A DNA stretch of 49,561 nucleotides, taken from NCBI GenBank assembly GCA_024227235.1, contig JAAEKY010000357.1, forward strand, positions 1 to 49,561. The letters run 5' to 3'. Made by a program: the position numbers and the translations under genes. Shown one piece after another: positions 7,877 through 16,927 of this stretch (positions within the stretch are counted from its first letter, which is position 1; the number at the start of each line of letters is the position of its first letter). Under the pieces are notes generated by a model. The model was not told where the DNA came from. It ran no database searches and saw only the letters and a program-made list of their open reading frames with translations. This DNA is from Desulfobacteraceae bacterium (GTDB lineage Bacteria > Desulfobacterota > Desulfobacteria > Desulfobacterales > Desulfobacteraceae).

Positions 7877-9622
7877 TTAAAGTTCGGCTTCCGGTAGATA
7901 AATATGAAAGGAGGTTCCTTTACCTATTTGTGTATCAACTTCAACAGCACCGTTATAATTTTTAACAATCCCATGTACAACCGAAAGGCCTAATCCTGAA
8001 TTGCTTTTACCTCTTTTTGTTGAAAAATAGGGATCAAACACGCGTTGTATAATAGCGGGGTCAATTCCCGGGCCATCATCTTTAACGCTGAGCTTAATAT
8101 AACTTCCCGGTTTCAAATCCAAAGATAAGGGTAACTTTCCATCATGGAAATCAATTTTACAAGCTGAAACAAGGATAATGCCATCCTCTTTTGCTATGGC
8201 ATAAACTGCATTTGTAATCAGATTCATCAGAATCTGCTGGATTCTTGTCTCTTCACCTAAGACATTTAAACCCTTATCTACTAATTTGGTTTTAATCTCA
8301 ATATCATCCCCCATAGAAGATTTTAGCAGATCAATGGTTTCATTAATTGTCGCTTTAATATCGATTATATTTTTTTTGTGATCATCTTTTTTACCAATCG
8401 TGTGCAGTTTTCTTGCCAAATCACTTGCTCTATTTGACGCTTTTTGTATTTGTGTTAAATAGTTATACACCTCACTGTCTTTCGGCAACTCCAAAAGAGA
8501 CAACTCAGTATAGCTGGAAATAATGCCTAAAATATTGTTGAAATCATGGGCAATCCCGCCTGCTAACAAACCAATAGACTCCATCTTATGGGCTTGCCAT
8601 AGTTTTCCCTCTAAATATTTTTTCCCCTTTTCTGCCTCAAGCCTTTCTGAGATATCTCTGCCCACAATTAATATTTCAACAGGCGCATCGTCATTTGAAA
8701 TGGATTTAATGTTAATCTCCAAAGAAATTTTATCACCAATTTTTGATAAAAGAACAGCAGGATGGGTATCAGCATTGCTTTTATAATGGTCTTCCATAAT
8801 ATCATCAAAATTTTCAATCACCTCGTTGATACCCTTTTTCATCATCACCTGTTTTGAATATCCACTAATTTTTATAGCAGACTCATTTGAATAGATAATC
8901 TGGCCCTCTTCTGAGATCGTAATAATGATCTCCTTGGCAGTTTCAGCCAGCTGTCTGTATTGTTTTTCACTTGATTCTAAAGCTGCTTCTGTTTTTTTAT
9001 GATCTTTTATTTCATCTTTCAGACATGCTTCTGAAATGGACAACAGCTTTAATTTTTCTTCTAAAGTGATATTTGATTCTTTAAGTCTATAATACAGTTC
9101 AAAGCTCTCAATAGCGTTGGCACAATGAACCATTAAAATTGAAAGAATCTCAATGGCAGCCTCTTCGATATGTTTAGTGTTTTTTTCCAGTACACCGACA
9201 AACATACCTCTGACACGGGATGATGTTGCTAATGCATGAAGCAGTAATTGATGATTAAAATCTTTTGAATACGCTATGACAGTTTTTTTTTCCAACACTG
9301 CACGAGAAAAAGTTCCGTCTTCTATAAAGATAGATAGCTCTTTCTCGATTTGTTCCTTATCTGTTTCAGGATAACAACGATAAATATGAAAATCAGAGTC
9401 ACCCTCGTTCACAAGGAGAAAAGCCATTTGCTTAAAGCCGATAATTTTTACAGCCCGATCCCGACACTTTTCAAAAATCACACTTGGATCCTCAAGCTTG
9501 TTAATACTGGAATGGAACTCTTCCAACTCTTTTGTTAGATCCAGGGCCATCATTTTAAAGCGGTTGGCCTGCTCTAAATATGCCAACCGTTTTTCAAGAT
9601 CTATTTTAGATGACTTATTCAT
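7877..9622 (-). CDS. Sensor histidine kinase (GAF-like, PAS, HisKA, HATPase)
   Basis: A 581-residue cytoplasmic kinase. The order is an N-terminal coiled coil, a GAF-like region (~30-175), a coiled coil, a PAS domain (~225-345), and HisKA with the phospho-acceptor His in GGIAHDFNN (~residue 359). HATPase_c follows with the N box (LMNLITNAVYAI) and G boxes (VKDDGPGIDP, GLGLSVVHG). No membrane span is seen. I choose ATG 9622; the longer frame opens with TTG at 9658 deep inside the upstream HDOD gene. The 8-bp overlap with that gene implies one operon. No receiver partner is adjacent. Confidence 0.88.
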   Translation of the reverse strand: MNKSSKIDLEKRLAYLEQANRFKMMALDLTKELEEFHSSINKLEDPSVIFEKCRDRAVKIIGFKQMAFLLVNEGDSDFHIYRCYPETDKEQIEKELSIFIEDGTFSRAVLEKKTVIAYSKDFNHQLLLHALATSSRVRGMFVGVLEKNTKHIEEAAIEILSILMVHCANAIESFELYYRLKESNITLEEKLKLLSISEACLKDEIKDHKKTEAALESSEKQYRQLAETAKEIIITISEEGQIIYSNESAIKISGYSKQVMMKKGINEVIENFDDIMEDHYKSNADTHPAVLLSKIGDKISLEINIKSISNDDAPVEILIVGRDISERLEAEKGKKYLEGKLWQAHKMESIGLLAGGIAHDFNNILGIISSYTELSLLELPKDSEVYNYLTQIQKASNRASDLARKLHTIGKKDDHKKNIIDIKATINETIDLLKSSMGDDIEIKTKLVDKGLNVLGEETRIQQILMNLITNAVYAIAKEDGIILVSACKIDFHDGKLPLSLDLKPGSYIKLSVKDDGPGIDPAIIQRVFDPYFSTKRGKSNSGLGLSVVHGIVKNYNGAVEVDTQIGKGTSFHIYLPEAEL

Positions 9623-10847
9623 AAAAAAATTTAACCACTTCCACAATTTGTCGATCAATTTGTTTTACTACGGGCTCCAGAATACTTTCAGAAATATTTA
9701 GTGCGTTCCATGCATTCATGCTTAATCGAGGCAACCCATTTTCACCCGAAGCGCCTATTCCTAAAGCCATCACCAGCCAATTAGACATATAAACCAAACC
9801 TGTTTCCTTTGGCGGTACTTTTTTAAACTGAGTATGATGGTGATGAATCAGCTCGGATAGCTTGTCTGAAAAGTTCCAGTTTTTTGCTAAAAGACTACCA
9901 AATTTTCCGTGGGTCATTCCAAAATATTTTTCCTCAAGCTGATAATGAAACAGTCCCAATATTTGGGCTTTATTTACCAGAGAATTACAAGCATCTGGAT
10001 AGCTGTTTAAAAGAATCAATCTCCCAATATCATGAAGCAGGCCACCTATGAACACGCGTTCTGAATTAACACCTTTTACATGTGTGGCAAAAGTTTTGGC
10101 CGTAATCGCACATGCAACACTATGCTGCCAGAAAGACTGCATATTCACTCGTTTTTCGGATATACCTTTAAAATACTTGATCACTGTGATCCCAAATGCA
10201 AGAGAGCTGACTTGCTGGGTTCCCAATGCCATGGCTGCATAATGCAATGATTCTACTTTTTTGCTTAATCCATAATGAGCACTATTGACAATTTTCAATA
10301 AGGTTGCACTCAAGCTGGTATCTTTGCTGACAATATCAACAATATCCTTACCAGAACACTTTGGGTTTTTGATGGCTTCATTAATTTCAAAAAAAATAGT
10401 GGGTAGAGCCGGAAGCTTAATATCGTCTTTTAAAAGACGAGGTATATCTATAACATCTTTGGTCTTTCCATCAGATAATATTTTCCCCTTATTCTTTTTC
10501 TTTTTAAAAGAGGCAACCTTTTCAAATTGATTATTTTCAAATCTATCCAGACAGATATCATATACTGTTTTAATTACAGGATTTTGACGATCATTTTTTT
10601 GAAACCATTTGTCGAGAATCTCTCTTTCTTTCTTACGCCCTTCTGATTCTCCTTTAGGTTTAGTTTGGTTCTTTTTTTGAGAAGCTGATAGAATAATCAC
10701 TTCCGGAATCCCCCACATTTTCAGGGTGCGAATTTCTTTATCGCTTAACTCCAAATTTTTAAAAAACAGACGGCGCCCTTCAGCGTTTATAACATCCTGT
10801 CCAAGGATCATTCCCGGTTTAATTTTATAAACATTCAATTTTTTCAT
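9615..10847 (-). CDS. HDOD domain signalling protein
   Basis: A 410-residue protein. Residues 1-55 resemble the small N-terminal module often found before HD-type domains (VYKIKPGMILGQDVINAEGRRLF). Residues ~145-345 form an HDOD domain (LPALPTIFFEINEAI; TLLKIVNSAHYGL; GGLLHDIGRLIL; HHHHTQF). HDOD proteins are signalling or regulatory modules, usually without proven phosphodiesterase activity. A second HDOD protein with a receiver is at 15591. The stop overlaps the kinase start, so the pair probably act together. Confidence 0.85.
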   Translation of the reverse strand: MKKLNVYKIKPGMILGQDVINAEGRRLFFKNLELSDKEIRTLKMWGIPEVIILSASQKKNQTKPKGESEGRKKEREILDKWFQKNDRQNPVIKTVYDICLDRFENNQFEKVASFKKKKNKGKILSDGKTKDVIDIPRLLKDDIKLPALPTIFFEINEAIKNPKCSGKDIVDIVSKDTSLSATLLKIVNSAHYGLSKKVESLHYAAMALGTQQVSSLAFGITVIKYFKGISEKRVNMQSFWQHSVACAITAKTFATHVKGVNSERVFIGGLLHDIGRLILLNSYPDACNSLVNKAQILGLFHYQLEEKYFGMTHGKFGSLLAKNWNFSDKLSELIHHHHTQFKKVPPKETGLVYMSNWLVMALGIGASGENGLPRLSMNAWNALNISESILEPVVKQIDRQIVEVVKFFYE

Positions 10848-11014
10848 TTTTTTTACCCATCAATAAAAAAATAGCTGAATTTAAAAAATTGGTCAATACC
10901 ATACAAATAAAATATCTTAGAAAAACAATATTTTAATGATAGTTTCTATTGATATCTTTCTTGATTTACGAAATAGTCCAATCCTTGTTTGATAGTATTG
11001 GGGTGAAGTGTTGA

Positions 11015-12007
11015 CTATTTAACTTGGATTAAACGAGTCTCTATATTCACCGATTTTTTAATCAGCTTTTCTTTAAGCATGATGTGTTCGGTTTGTTTCC
11101 ATGCATTCGCTTTAATGGTCCCAATTTTAAGTGCCGAAAAAGGTTTGATCAGGTCTCTTGTAGCGATCAGCTGATGACGACGGATCTCATCATTGTTACC
11201 CTTATCCAGTTTTTTAACAATTTCCAAAGCTATTTTTTTATTTTCTGGATTCATGGCAGCTTCCCAGCCCTTAAGAAGTGCACCTAAAAACTTTTCAACA
11301 ATTTCAGGTTTCTTTTTCAACATTGTTTCTGAAGTAATAACCGAATTAGCTACAAAATTTACGCCAAAATCTGCTGGGTTAAAAAAATAAACCGCCTCTC
11401 CTTCTCTGGCCAACTTATTTTCTAAAATAACCCCCTGGGAGTTTCTGTAAACAGGCCAAACATCCACTTTTCTCTTTAAAAAGGGTGTAAAATCAAACCG
11501 AACCCCCGTAATGATTACATCATTTTTTGTAATTCCTGCTTTTGCAAAAAGCGTATTCATAATGGTTTCGTCATTCCCGCCAAATGTGACACCAATTTTA
11601 CGCCCCCTAAGATCCTGAAGCGTTTTGATTTCAGGTTGATCTGTTCTATAAATCCATTGCATGGGGTTCACTTGGAAAAGCTGGGCAATCACATAAATTT
11701 TTGCCCCTTTATCAAGTGCTCGGATGACCTGATCCGCAGATGCCACACCAAAGTTAGCATATCCAAGTTCCAGTTCATTTATGGCATTTTTCTCAGGGCT
11801 CCCCTCTTTAATATTGACCATAAGACCGGCTTCCTTGAAATATCCTTGTTCATCTGCATATAGATCTCCGGCAACACTGGTATTAAACAACCACTTAAGT
11901 CTGTAATTCACCTTAATTTCTTTTGCATAACAAGGTGTTGCAAGAATTAAAACTGCTAATAACACTGTGACTATATAGCGTCTGACCAGAAACCCGTGTT
12001 TGATCAT
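11015..12007 (-). CDS. ABC transporter substrate-binding protein (NMT1/THI5-like)
   Basis: A 330-residue periplasmic binding protein of the NMT1/THI5/SsuA type. A signal peptide (RRYIVTVLLAVLILATPCYA) is followed by VNYRLKWLFNTSVAGDLYADEQGYFKEAGL and LGYANFGVASADQVIRA, the family's N-lobe signature. These systems import sulfonates, thiamine pyrimidine (HMP), riboflavin or other heterocycles. I start at ATG 12007, which overlaps the permease stop (ATGA) with GAGG just upstream; the frame extends to 12037 but without an SD. The neighbouring cytosine deaminase points to a pyrimidine base as substrate (inference). No TPP riboswitch was seen. Confidence 0.85.
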   Translation of the reverse strand: MIKHGFLVRRYIVTVLLAVLILATPCYAKEIKVNYRLKWLFNTSVAGDLYADEQGYFKEAGLMVNIKEGSPEKNAINELELGYANFGVASADQVIRALDKGAKIYVIAQLFQVNPMQWIYRTDQPEIKTLQDLRGRKIGVTFGGNDETIMNTLFAKAGITKNDVIITGVRFDFTPFLKRKVDVWPVYRNSQGVILENKLAREGEAVYFFNPADFGVNFVANSVITSETMLKKKPEIVEKFLGALLKGWEAAMNPENKKIALEIVKKLDKGNNDEIRRHQLIATRDLIKPFSALKIGTIKANAWKQTEHIMLKEKLIKKSVNIETRLIQVK

Positions 12008-12771
12008 ATGACCTCGCCTTGATTTGAAACTGACCATTTTGTTTTAATTTGTTCACCTATTGTTTCTAAGACACCCTGATACATAGAGATTATGATACCG
12101 ATCACAAACAAAGCAATTAAAATCTTAGCCAGATCACTTTGATAAAGCGCAATCCTGATGCTGTAACCAATTCCTGCGTTTGCTGCAATAAATTCTGCCA
12201 CAATAGTTCCAGCCATGGCAAGTGTCGCACTTCCCGATATGACTGTTGTCAACTTGCTTAAATTTTCAAATGCTCTTATTTTAACCTCAAGCTGCCACCG
12301 CATCTGGCCAGTAACAATATAAAAATGTTCAACATCTTCCACAGGCGTTGCCATGATACCTAAGACAGATAAAAGAAGAGGGAAATAACAAATCATGGAG
12401 GCAATCAAAAGTCTTGAAATAAATCCATCCCCCAGAAGAATAAAAATAATAGGCGCCAGGGCAACAATGGGATATGCTTGTATATTATACGCTGTTACTT
12501 TTATAAAAGAACCGATCCAGGATGATTTCCTGCCGGCAATACCAACGGTAAACGCCATAATTATAGACATAAATTGGCCGAGCACAGTAATGGACAATGT
12601 ATTCATCACATCGAAAAAATATGTTTTAAACACTTGACCTGCTGTTTCAATAATTAACGGGACACCCGGAATCACATAATCGGATAAAGACAGTACCATC
12701 TTAATCATCAACAAAAATAAAATGCTAATTGTATATACAATTAAAAATTGATAAATTCGTTTAAAAAGCAT
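12004..12771 (-). CDS. ABC transporter permease (TauC/SsuC type)
   Basis: A 255-residue inner-membrane permease with about six hydrophobic segments. The binding-protein-dependent transport domain and its EAA-like loop are visible near the C-terminus (FENLSKLTTVISGSATLAMAGTIVAEFIA). The start ATG at 12771 overlaps the ATPase gene by 11 bp with GGAG upstream, and the stop overlaps the binding protein start, so ATPase, permease and binding protein form one tight operon. Confidence 0.87.
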   Translation of the reverse strand: MLFKRIYQFLIVYTISILFLLMIKMVLSLSDYVIPGVPLIIETAGQVFKTYFFDVMNTLSITVLGQFMSIIMAFTVGIAGRKSSWIGSFIKVTAYNIQAYPIVALAPIIFILLGDGFISRLLIASMICYFPLLLSVLGIMATPVEDVEHFYIVTGQMRWQLEVKIRAFENLSKLTTVISGSATLAMAGTIVAEFIAANAGIGYSIRIALYQSDLAKILIALFVIGIIISMYQGVLETIGEQIKTKWSVSNQGEVI

Positions 12772-13453
12772 TCATAATCTCCAACATTGTGATATCTAAC
12801 TTATGTTTGTCCAGCTGATAATTTTTTTTGTAATCCTGCCCGTTTATCATAAAACAGCCCTTATTTTCAGAAGTTTTCCCAAAAACAAGTATTTGACTAC
12901 AAAACTTTGATACTTCCATGAGATTATGAGAAATATATATGAACATTTTGTTGGCAAATAATTCTTTAATCGCAAGGATAATGGATTCCCTCAATTTTTC
13001 ATCAACATTGGCAAGACTTTCATCCAGAATTAATAAATCAAAATCCTGTAAAAGATATCGGATGAGATTCATACGATTTTGCTGTCCCATTGAAAGCTGA
13101 GAAAACCTTGAATCTAATAGATCATATAGTTCAAAGATATGGATGAGTTCTTCTTTTAAAGCCTCTTTCCCGGCAGGAGTTACTTTATTTAAATGATTTC
13201 CAGCGCTCAACCACCCTGGCAATCTTTCCAGGTTATATGAATAAAGGATCGTATCCATACTCTCCGTAATAATATCCCCATCAATTTTGGTGTTTGAGTT
13301 TGCAACGATTTTAGCCAAAGATGTTTTCCCAATACCAGATGGTCCGAATATAGCTTTGAATCCTGGATTTTTCATGGAAAAAGATAAATTATCAATGACG
13401 GCAACTTTACTGCCTGGATAAGTAAAATTCAGATTATTACATTCAAGATGCAT
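12761..13453 (-). CDS. ABC transporter ATP-binding protein
   Basis: A 230-residue nucleotide-binding subunit. Walker A is FGPSGIGKTS (~residues 36-45), the signature motif is the variant LSMGQQNRM (~120), Walker B is LLILDES, and the H-loop His is in YISHN. It partners the permease and binding protein downstream. GGAG precedes ATG 13453. It is slightly short for the TauB/SsuB group, but all motifs are present. Confidence 0.88.
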   Translation of the reverse strand: MHLECNNLNFTYPGSKVAVIDNLSFSMKNPGFKAIFGPSGIGKTSLAKIVANSNTKIDGDIITESMDTILYSYNLERLPGWLSAGNHLNKVTPAGKEALKEELIHIFELYDLLDSRFSQLSMGQQNRMNLIRYLLQDFDLLILDESLANVDEKLRESIILAIKELFANKMFIYISHNLMEVSKFCSQILVFGKTSENKGCFMINGQDYKKNYQLDKHKLDITMLEIMNAF

Positions 13454-13568
13454 TCATGACTCCAGGATAATATCCAATCAAATGAGCCTTACACATATCG
13501 ATCTTTCCTTTAAAAATCAATTTTATTTTTCACATGTTCACTCCATTGTATACATAACAATAGAAAAG

Positions 13569-13605
13569 CCTGATTTCTAAGAAGCTCTCGACAAGGAAAT
13601 TCAGG
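13569..13605 (-). terminator. Possible terminator after the deaminase gene
   Basis: On the minus strand CCTGAATTTC pairs imperfectly with GAAATCAGG (one bulge), and CTTTTCT follows. It lies between the deaminase gene and the ABC operon, which would then be separately transcribed. Confidence 0.35.
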
Positions 13606-13629
13606 TAAACACATACATTATGTGGTCAT

Positions 13630-14067
13630 CTACTTGCCAATATCTTCATTCCAAAGGTCTGGATTCTTTTCAATGAAAATCTCCATGAGCTGACGGCATT
13701 CCTGGTTATCAACAATCACCAATTCTACGCCTCGCGACCTTAAATAATCCTCTGGTCCACAAAATGTAAGGTTCTCTCCAATAACCACCTTTGGAATCCC
13801 ATAAAGAAGCACTGCACCGCTGCACATATCACAGGGAGATAAGGTTGAGTACAATGTTGCCCAACGATAATCAGATGCACTGATTCGTCCTGCATTTTCC
13901 AAACAATCCATTTCTGCATGTAATATTGCACTTCCTTTCTGTACCCTTTGGTTGTGACCGCGCCCAACTATTTGGCCGTCAATTATAAGTACTGATCCGA
14001 TAGGAATCCCCCCCTTGGCCATCCCCTTTTTTGCTTCCTCAATTGCAGCCTCAAGAAATTTATCCAT
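13630..14067 (-). CDS. Cytosine deaminase, yeast FCY1-like
   Basis: A 145-residue zinc-dependent cytidine-deaminase-fold enzyme expected to convert cytosine to uracil and ammonia in the cytoplasm. The zinc and proton-shuttle motif HAEMD (~residues 50-54) pairs with SPCDMCSG (~76-83). The whole protein resembles the small fungal cytosine deaminase: GGIPIGSVLI, GRGHNQRVQKGSA, STLSPCDMC, YGIPKVVIGEN and the WNEDIGK C-terminus all have direct counterparts in FCY1. A good SD (AAGGG) precedes the ATG. The pyrimidine-type ABC importer directly downstream on the same strand suggests uptake and salvage of cytosine or an analogue. Confidence 0.83.
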   Translation of the reverse strand: MDKFLEAAIEEAKKGMAKGGIPIGSVLIIDGQIVGRGHNQRVQKGSAILHAEMDCLENAGRISASDYRWATLYSTLSPCDMCSGAVLLYGIPKVVIGENLTFCGPEDYLRSRGVELVIVDNQECRQLMEIFIEKNPDLWNEDIGK

Positions 14068-14329
14068 ATTTTTCCCTTACATAACAATAAGTTCTACTAT
14101 TTTTTTATGTTTATTATTACAAAGCAACTGATCGAATTACACAAGCGCTATCAATAAAATATTGAAATGGCAACATTCTTTTAGAGAAAATCACCTTTTT
14201 CTAACCACATAATAGTGATAAGCATATTCTATTCTGGTTATCTTGGCTTCCTAAACTGCCATATTAAACCATTGCTGGATATACGGACTGGCGGTTAACA
14301 GCAATCCAGACGCTTGAAACTTTAATCGT

Positions 14330-15499
14330 TTACGATAAATAGCTTGAGATCACTTTCCCAAAACGGTGGGCGCCCTCTATCAATACAGGTTGATCATAAA
14401 ACGCAAATGAGAGGCGCATGTAGTTTTTTAACTCTTTTTTGTGTGAGAACAGCATTCCTGGATAAAAATCAACATGTTGTTTTTGCGCCTTTTTCCTGAA
14501 ACTGTTTGTATCTATGTCTTCTGGAAACTTCAACCAGACAAAGTATCCACCCTTTGGGATTTTAAACTCTATCTGATCGGGTAAAGACTCTTTTAATTGA
14601 TTACAAAAAATGTCTATTCTTTTACGATAAACCGTTTTGAGCCTTTGGATATGGGGGGCTAAAAACCCCAGAAAAATAAATGAATTTACGATTTCAGATG
14701 TAAAGGGATTGAGCCCGCCACCACTAACCAAAAGTCCTGACTGGACTATTTTTTCCACCAAATCCGAACGTGTATGCATCCACCCCAATCTTAAGCCCGG
14801 GGCTAAAATTTTTGAAAAAGATCCCAGGGAAATCAGAGGGCATTGATTGTTCCAGGTTCCCACAGGAGACGGTGGTTCATCCGAATAATTAAGAAAATGA
14901 TATACCTCATCCGCTACCACCAGTAAATCCTTTTGCGCGCAGATGCGTACCAAATCCTGTCGTCGTTTAGAAGTCAAGGTAACACTGGCCGGATTGTGAT
15001 ACGTCGGAATAGTATACAAAAAAGATGGCTCCAAAGTTTCAAGCTTTTCTTCAAGAGCACTTATGATGAGTCCGTTATCATCAACAGGGATACTGACCAA
15101 ATTAAGCTTGTGATCGGCAAATATTTTGAGCGCCAGGAAATAGCTGGGCTCTTCCACAAGGACAGTATCCCCTGGACGTGCAAACAAGGTGCAGATGAAG
15201 TCTAAGGCTTGAGAGTTTCCATTTGTAATCAGTAATTGCCCCGGATCCACTTTGTTTGGATATTGGCTGGATAAAAATTGGGCCAGAGTTTCTCTGAAGG
15301 TGCTGTTGCCACTGGCTTCACCATATGCCAAAAAAAATCTGCTTTCTTTTGACAGACTATGGGCTGCAGCTTTTTCCATCTCATTTATGGGGAGCAGATA
15401 GCTGCTAGGCTGTCCGATCCCCAGGTGGATCATATCTGGGGGAAGATCAATCTGCGGTAAATTCTGATTAAAATTCACAATAATACTATACCCGATCAT
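14330..15499 (-). CDS. PLP-dependent aminotransferase (class I/II, 2-aminoadipate/MocR-like fold)
   Basis: A 389-residue fold-type I PLP enzyme. Visible are IHLGIGQPS near the N-terminus, YGEASGN (cofactor phosphate region), NSQALDF, PTYHNPASVTL, VVADEVYHFL (Asp for the pyridine nitrogen) and the Schiff-base lysine in SLGSFSKILAPGLRLGW (~residue 235). It resembles the LysN/2-aminoadipate transaminase group and the aminotransferase half of MocR regulators, but without the DNA-binding half. The substrate is not deducible. No clear SD is seen, and it is not obviously in an operon with its neighbours. Confidence 0.83.
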   Translation of the reverse strand: MIGYSIIVNFNQNLPQIDLPPDMIHLGIGQPSSYLLPINEMEKAAAHSLSKESRFFLAYGEASGNSTFRETLAQFLSSQYPNKVDPGQLLITNGNSQALDFICTLFARPGDTVLVEEPSYFLALKIFADHKLNLVSIPVDDNGLIISALEEKLETLEPSFLYTIPTYHNPASVTLTSKRRQDLVRICAQKDLLVVADEVYHFLNYSDEPPSPVGTWNNQCPLISLGSFSKILAPGLRLGWMHTRSDLVEKIVQSGLLVSGGGLNPFTSEIVNSFIFLGFLAPHIQRLKTVYRKRIDIFCNQLKESLPDQIEFKIPKGGYFVWLKFPEDIDTNSFRKKAQKQHVDFYPGMLFSHKKELKNYMRLSFAFYDQPVLIEGAHRFGKVISSYLS

Positions 15500-15590
15500 G
15501 GTTTAAACAAGGGGAAAAGGCGGCAGGCATAAGGAAGCTATCTGGAAAAACCCTTACCCTCGTTATGTAAATGATTCATCCCAATCCAAG

Positions 15591-16886
15591 TTAAAATGCA
15601 GCTATAGATGCTAAAATATCCGGCTTTATATCAATGGCTATTTCCATGGCCTTTTTTGGACTTAACTTTAGTTGCACCAATGATGCCAGATTTTTCAAAT
15701 CCTCAATGCTTTCAGGGCTGCCGAATTTTACTTTGCCGTCATTCGGGTCAATATTATAAAAAGCATACCCCATTTTATTTGCCAGGTAGTCGGATAAATT
15801 TATGATAAGAAGCTCTCTTTGATCATCATCTGAAAAATCATTCCAATGATGAAACTCTGCAATTTGAACAAATTCATTTGAGAACCTCATTTTTTTTAAC
15901 GCTGCAGCACCAAAGGTAGTATGGATTTCGTGAATGGCAACCTGTGTTGACTCTTTTTCAAAGGGTTCTTCCGGATACATATCTGCAATTGCCCTCAATA
16001 CCAACATTTTACCGATATCGTGAACAATACCCATTAAGAAGATTGTGTCAGAATTTCCTATCCCAAGGACTTCTGCAATACGCTTGGCTATGCAGGCACA
16101 AGCAAACGAATGCTTCCATAATTTATCTAACGTTGCATCCAGTGTCTTATTATCAGATTTAAATAAATCCTCTGTAATTAAGGTTGATATTAAGCCATAA
16201 GTTGCCTTGATTCCCAACCTGACTAAGGCCGCATTCAAATTATCAACATTGTCTCTTCCTCGATATAATGGAGAATTAGCAATGGAAATCAATTTAGTGC
16301 TGATAAGAATATCTTTTTTAACAACTTTAACCAGATCTTCAATGGATGGATCTTCACCTTCCATTATTTTTTTTACCTTTTGGACAATTATAGGTAATAC
16401 GGGCAGTTTAATTTTTCCTTCATAAAATCTTTTAATAATCTGTGCCACATTTTGGGCATGTGTAATTCTTTTTTCCTTTTTTATATCATCTGAAGAAACC
16501 AATCCGAATTTGGCTAAATTTTCGACTAATTGAATTTTACTGACGGGTTTTGAAATATACCCATTGCACCCTAAGCCAATGCATTCTCTAATGGTTGATA
16601 TATTTATCCGGGATGTCACCATAATAATTTTAACGCGATCTTTCTTTGGTATTTTTTTGGCTTTCTCTTTTTGTCGAATCATCCCCAACAACTGCTTGCC
16701 ATCAATTTTAGGCATGGACACATCAAGGGTAATCAGATGAAATGGTTTTTTAGTTTTGATCGATTTATCAAATAATTTAATTGCTTTCTGGCCGCCATCC
16801 ACAGATGTACATTCACCAAAACTTTTCAATTTTTTTTCCAGTATGCTTCTGGACACTAATTCATCATCAACAACTAAAAATTTCAT
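15591..16886 (-). CDS. Receiver-HDOD signalling protein
   Basis: A 431-residue protein. The N-terminal CheY-like receiver (residues 1-~125) has VVDDE, the phospho-acceptor in LITLDVSMP and the conserved Lys in SKPVSK. It is followed by an HDOD domain (~145-345; LPVLPIIVQKVKKIM, STKLISIANSPLY, GIVHDIGKML). I start at ATG 16886, preceded by GGGAG; the longer frame to 16931 runs into the upstream gene. The output is likely protein-protein signalling. It lies 41 bp downstream of the PPDK-like protein and is probably co-transcribed with it. Confidence 0.87.
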   Translation of the reverse strand: MKFLVVDDELVSRSILEKKLKSFGECTSVDGGQKAIKLFDKSIKTKKPFHLITLDVSMPKIDGKQLLGMIRQKEKAKKIPKKDRVKIIMVTSRINISTIRECIGLGCNGYISKPVSKIQLVENLAKFGLVSSDDIKKEKRITHAQNVAQIIKRFYEGKIKLPVLPIIVQKVKKIMEGEDPSIEDLVKVVKKDILISTKLISIANSPLYRGRDNVDNLNAALVRLGIKATYGLISTLITEDLFKSDNKTLDATLDKLWKHSFACACIAKRIAEVLGIGNSDTIFLMGIVHDIGKMLVLRAIADMYPEEPFEKESTQVAIHEIHTTFGAAALKKMRFSNEFVQIAEFHHWNDFSDDDQRELLIINLSDYLANKMGYAFYNIDPNDGKVKFGSPESIEDLKNLASLVQLKLSPKKAMEIAIDIKPDILASIAAF

Positions 16887-16927
16887 AATATCTCCCTTGT
16901 TTGATCTACCCTTATTTACAACTTTTA

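Noticed and set aside
9623-9658. TTG-initiated longer form of the sensor kinase
   Set aside because: The extension lies wholly within the upstream HDOD coding region and has no SD; ATG 9622 is simpler.
12008-13629. TPP riboswitch for the THI5/NMT1-like importer
   Set aside because: No CTGAGA or ACCTGATC-type elements were seen in the leader or intergenic sequence.
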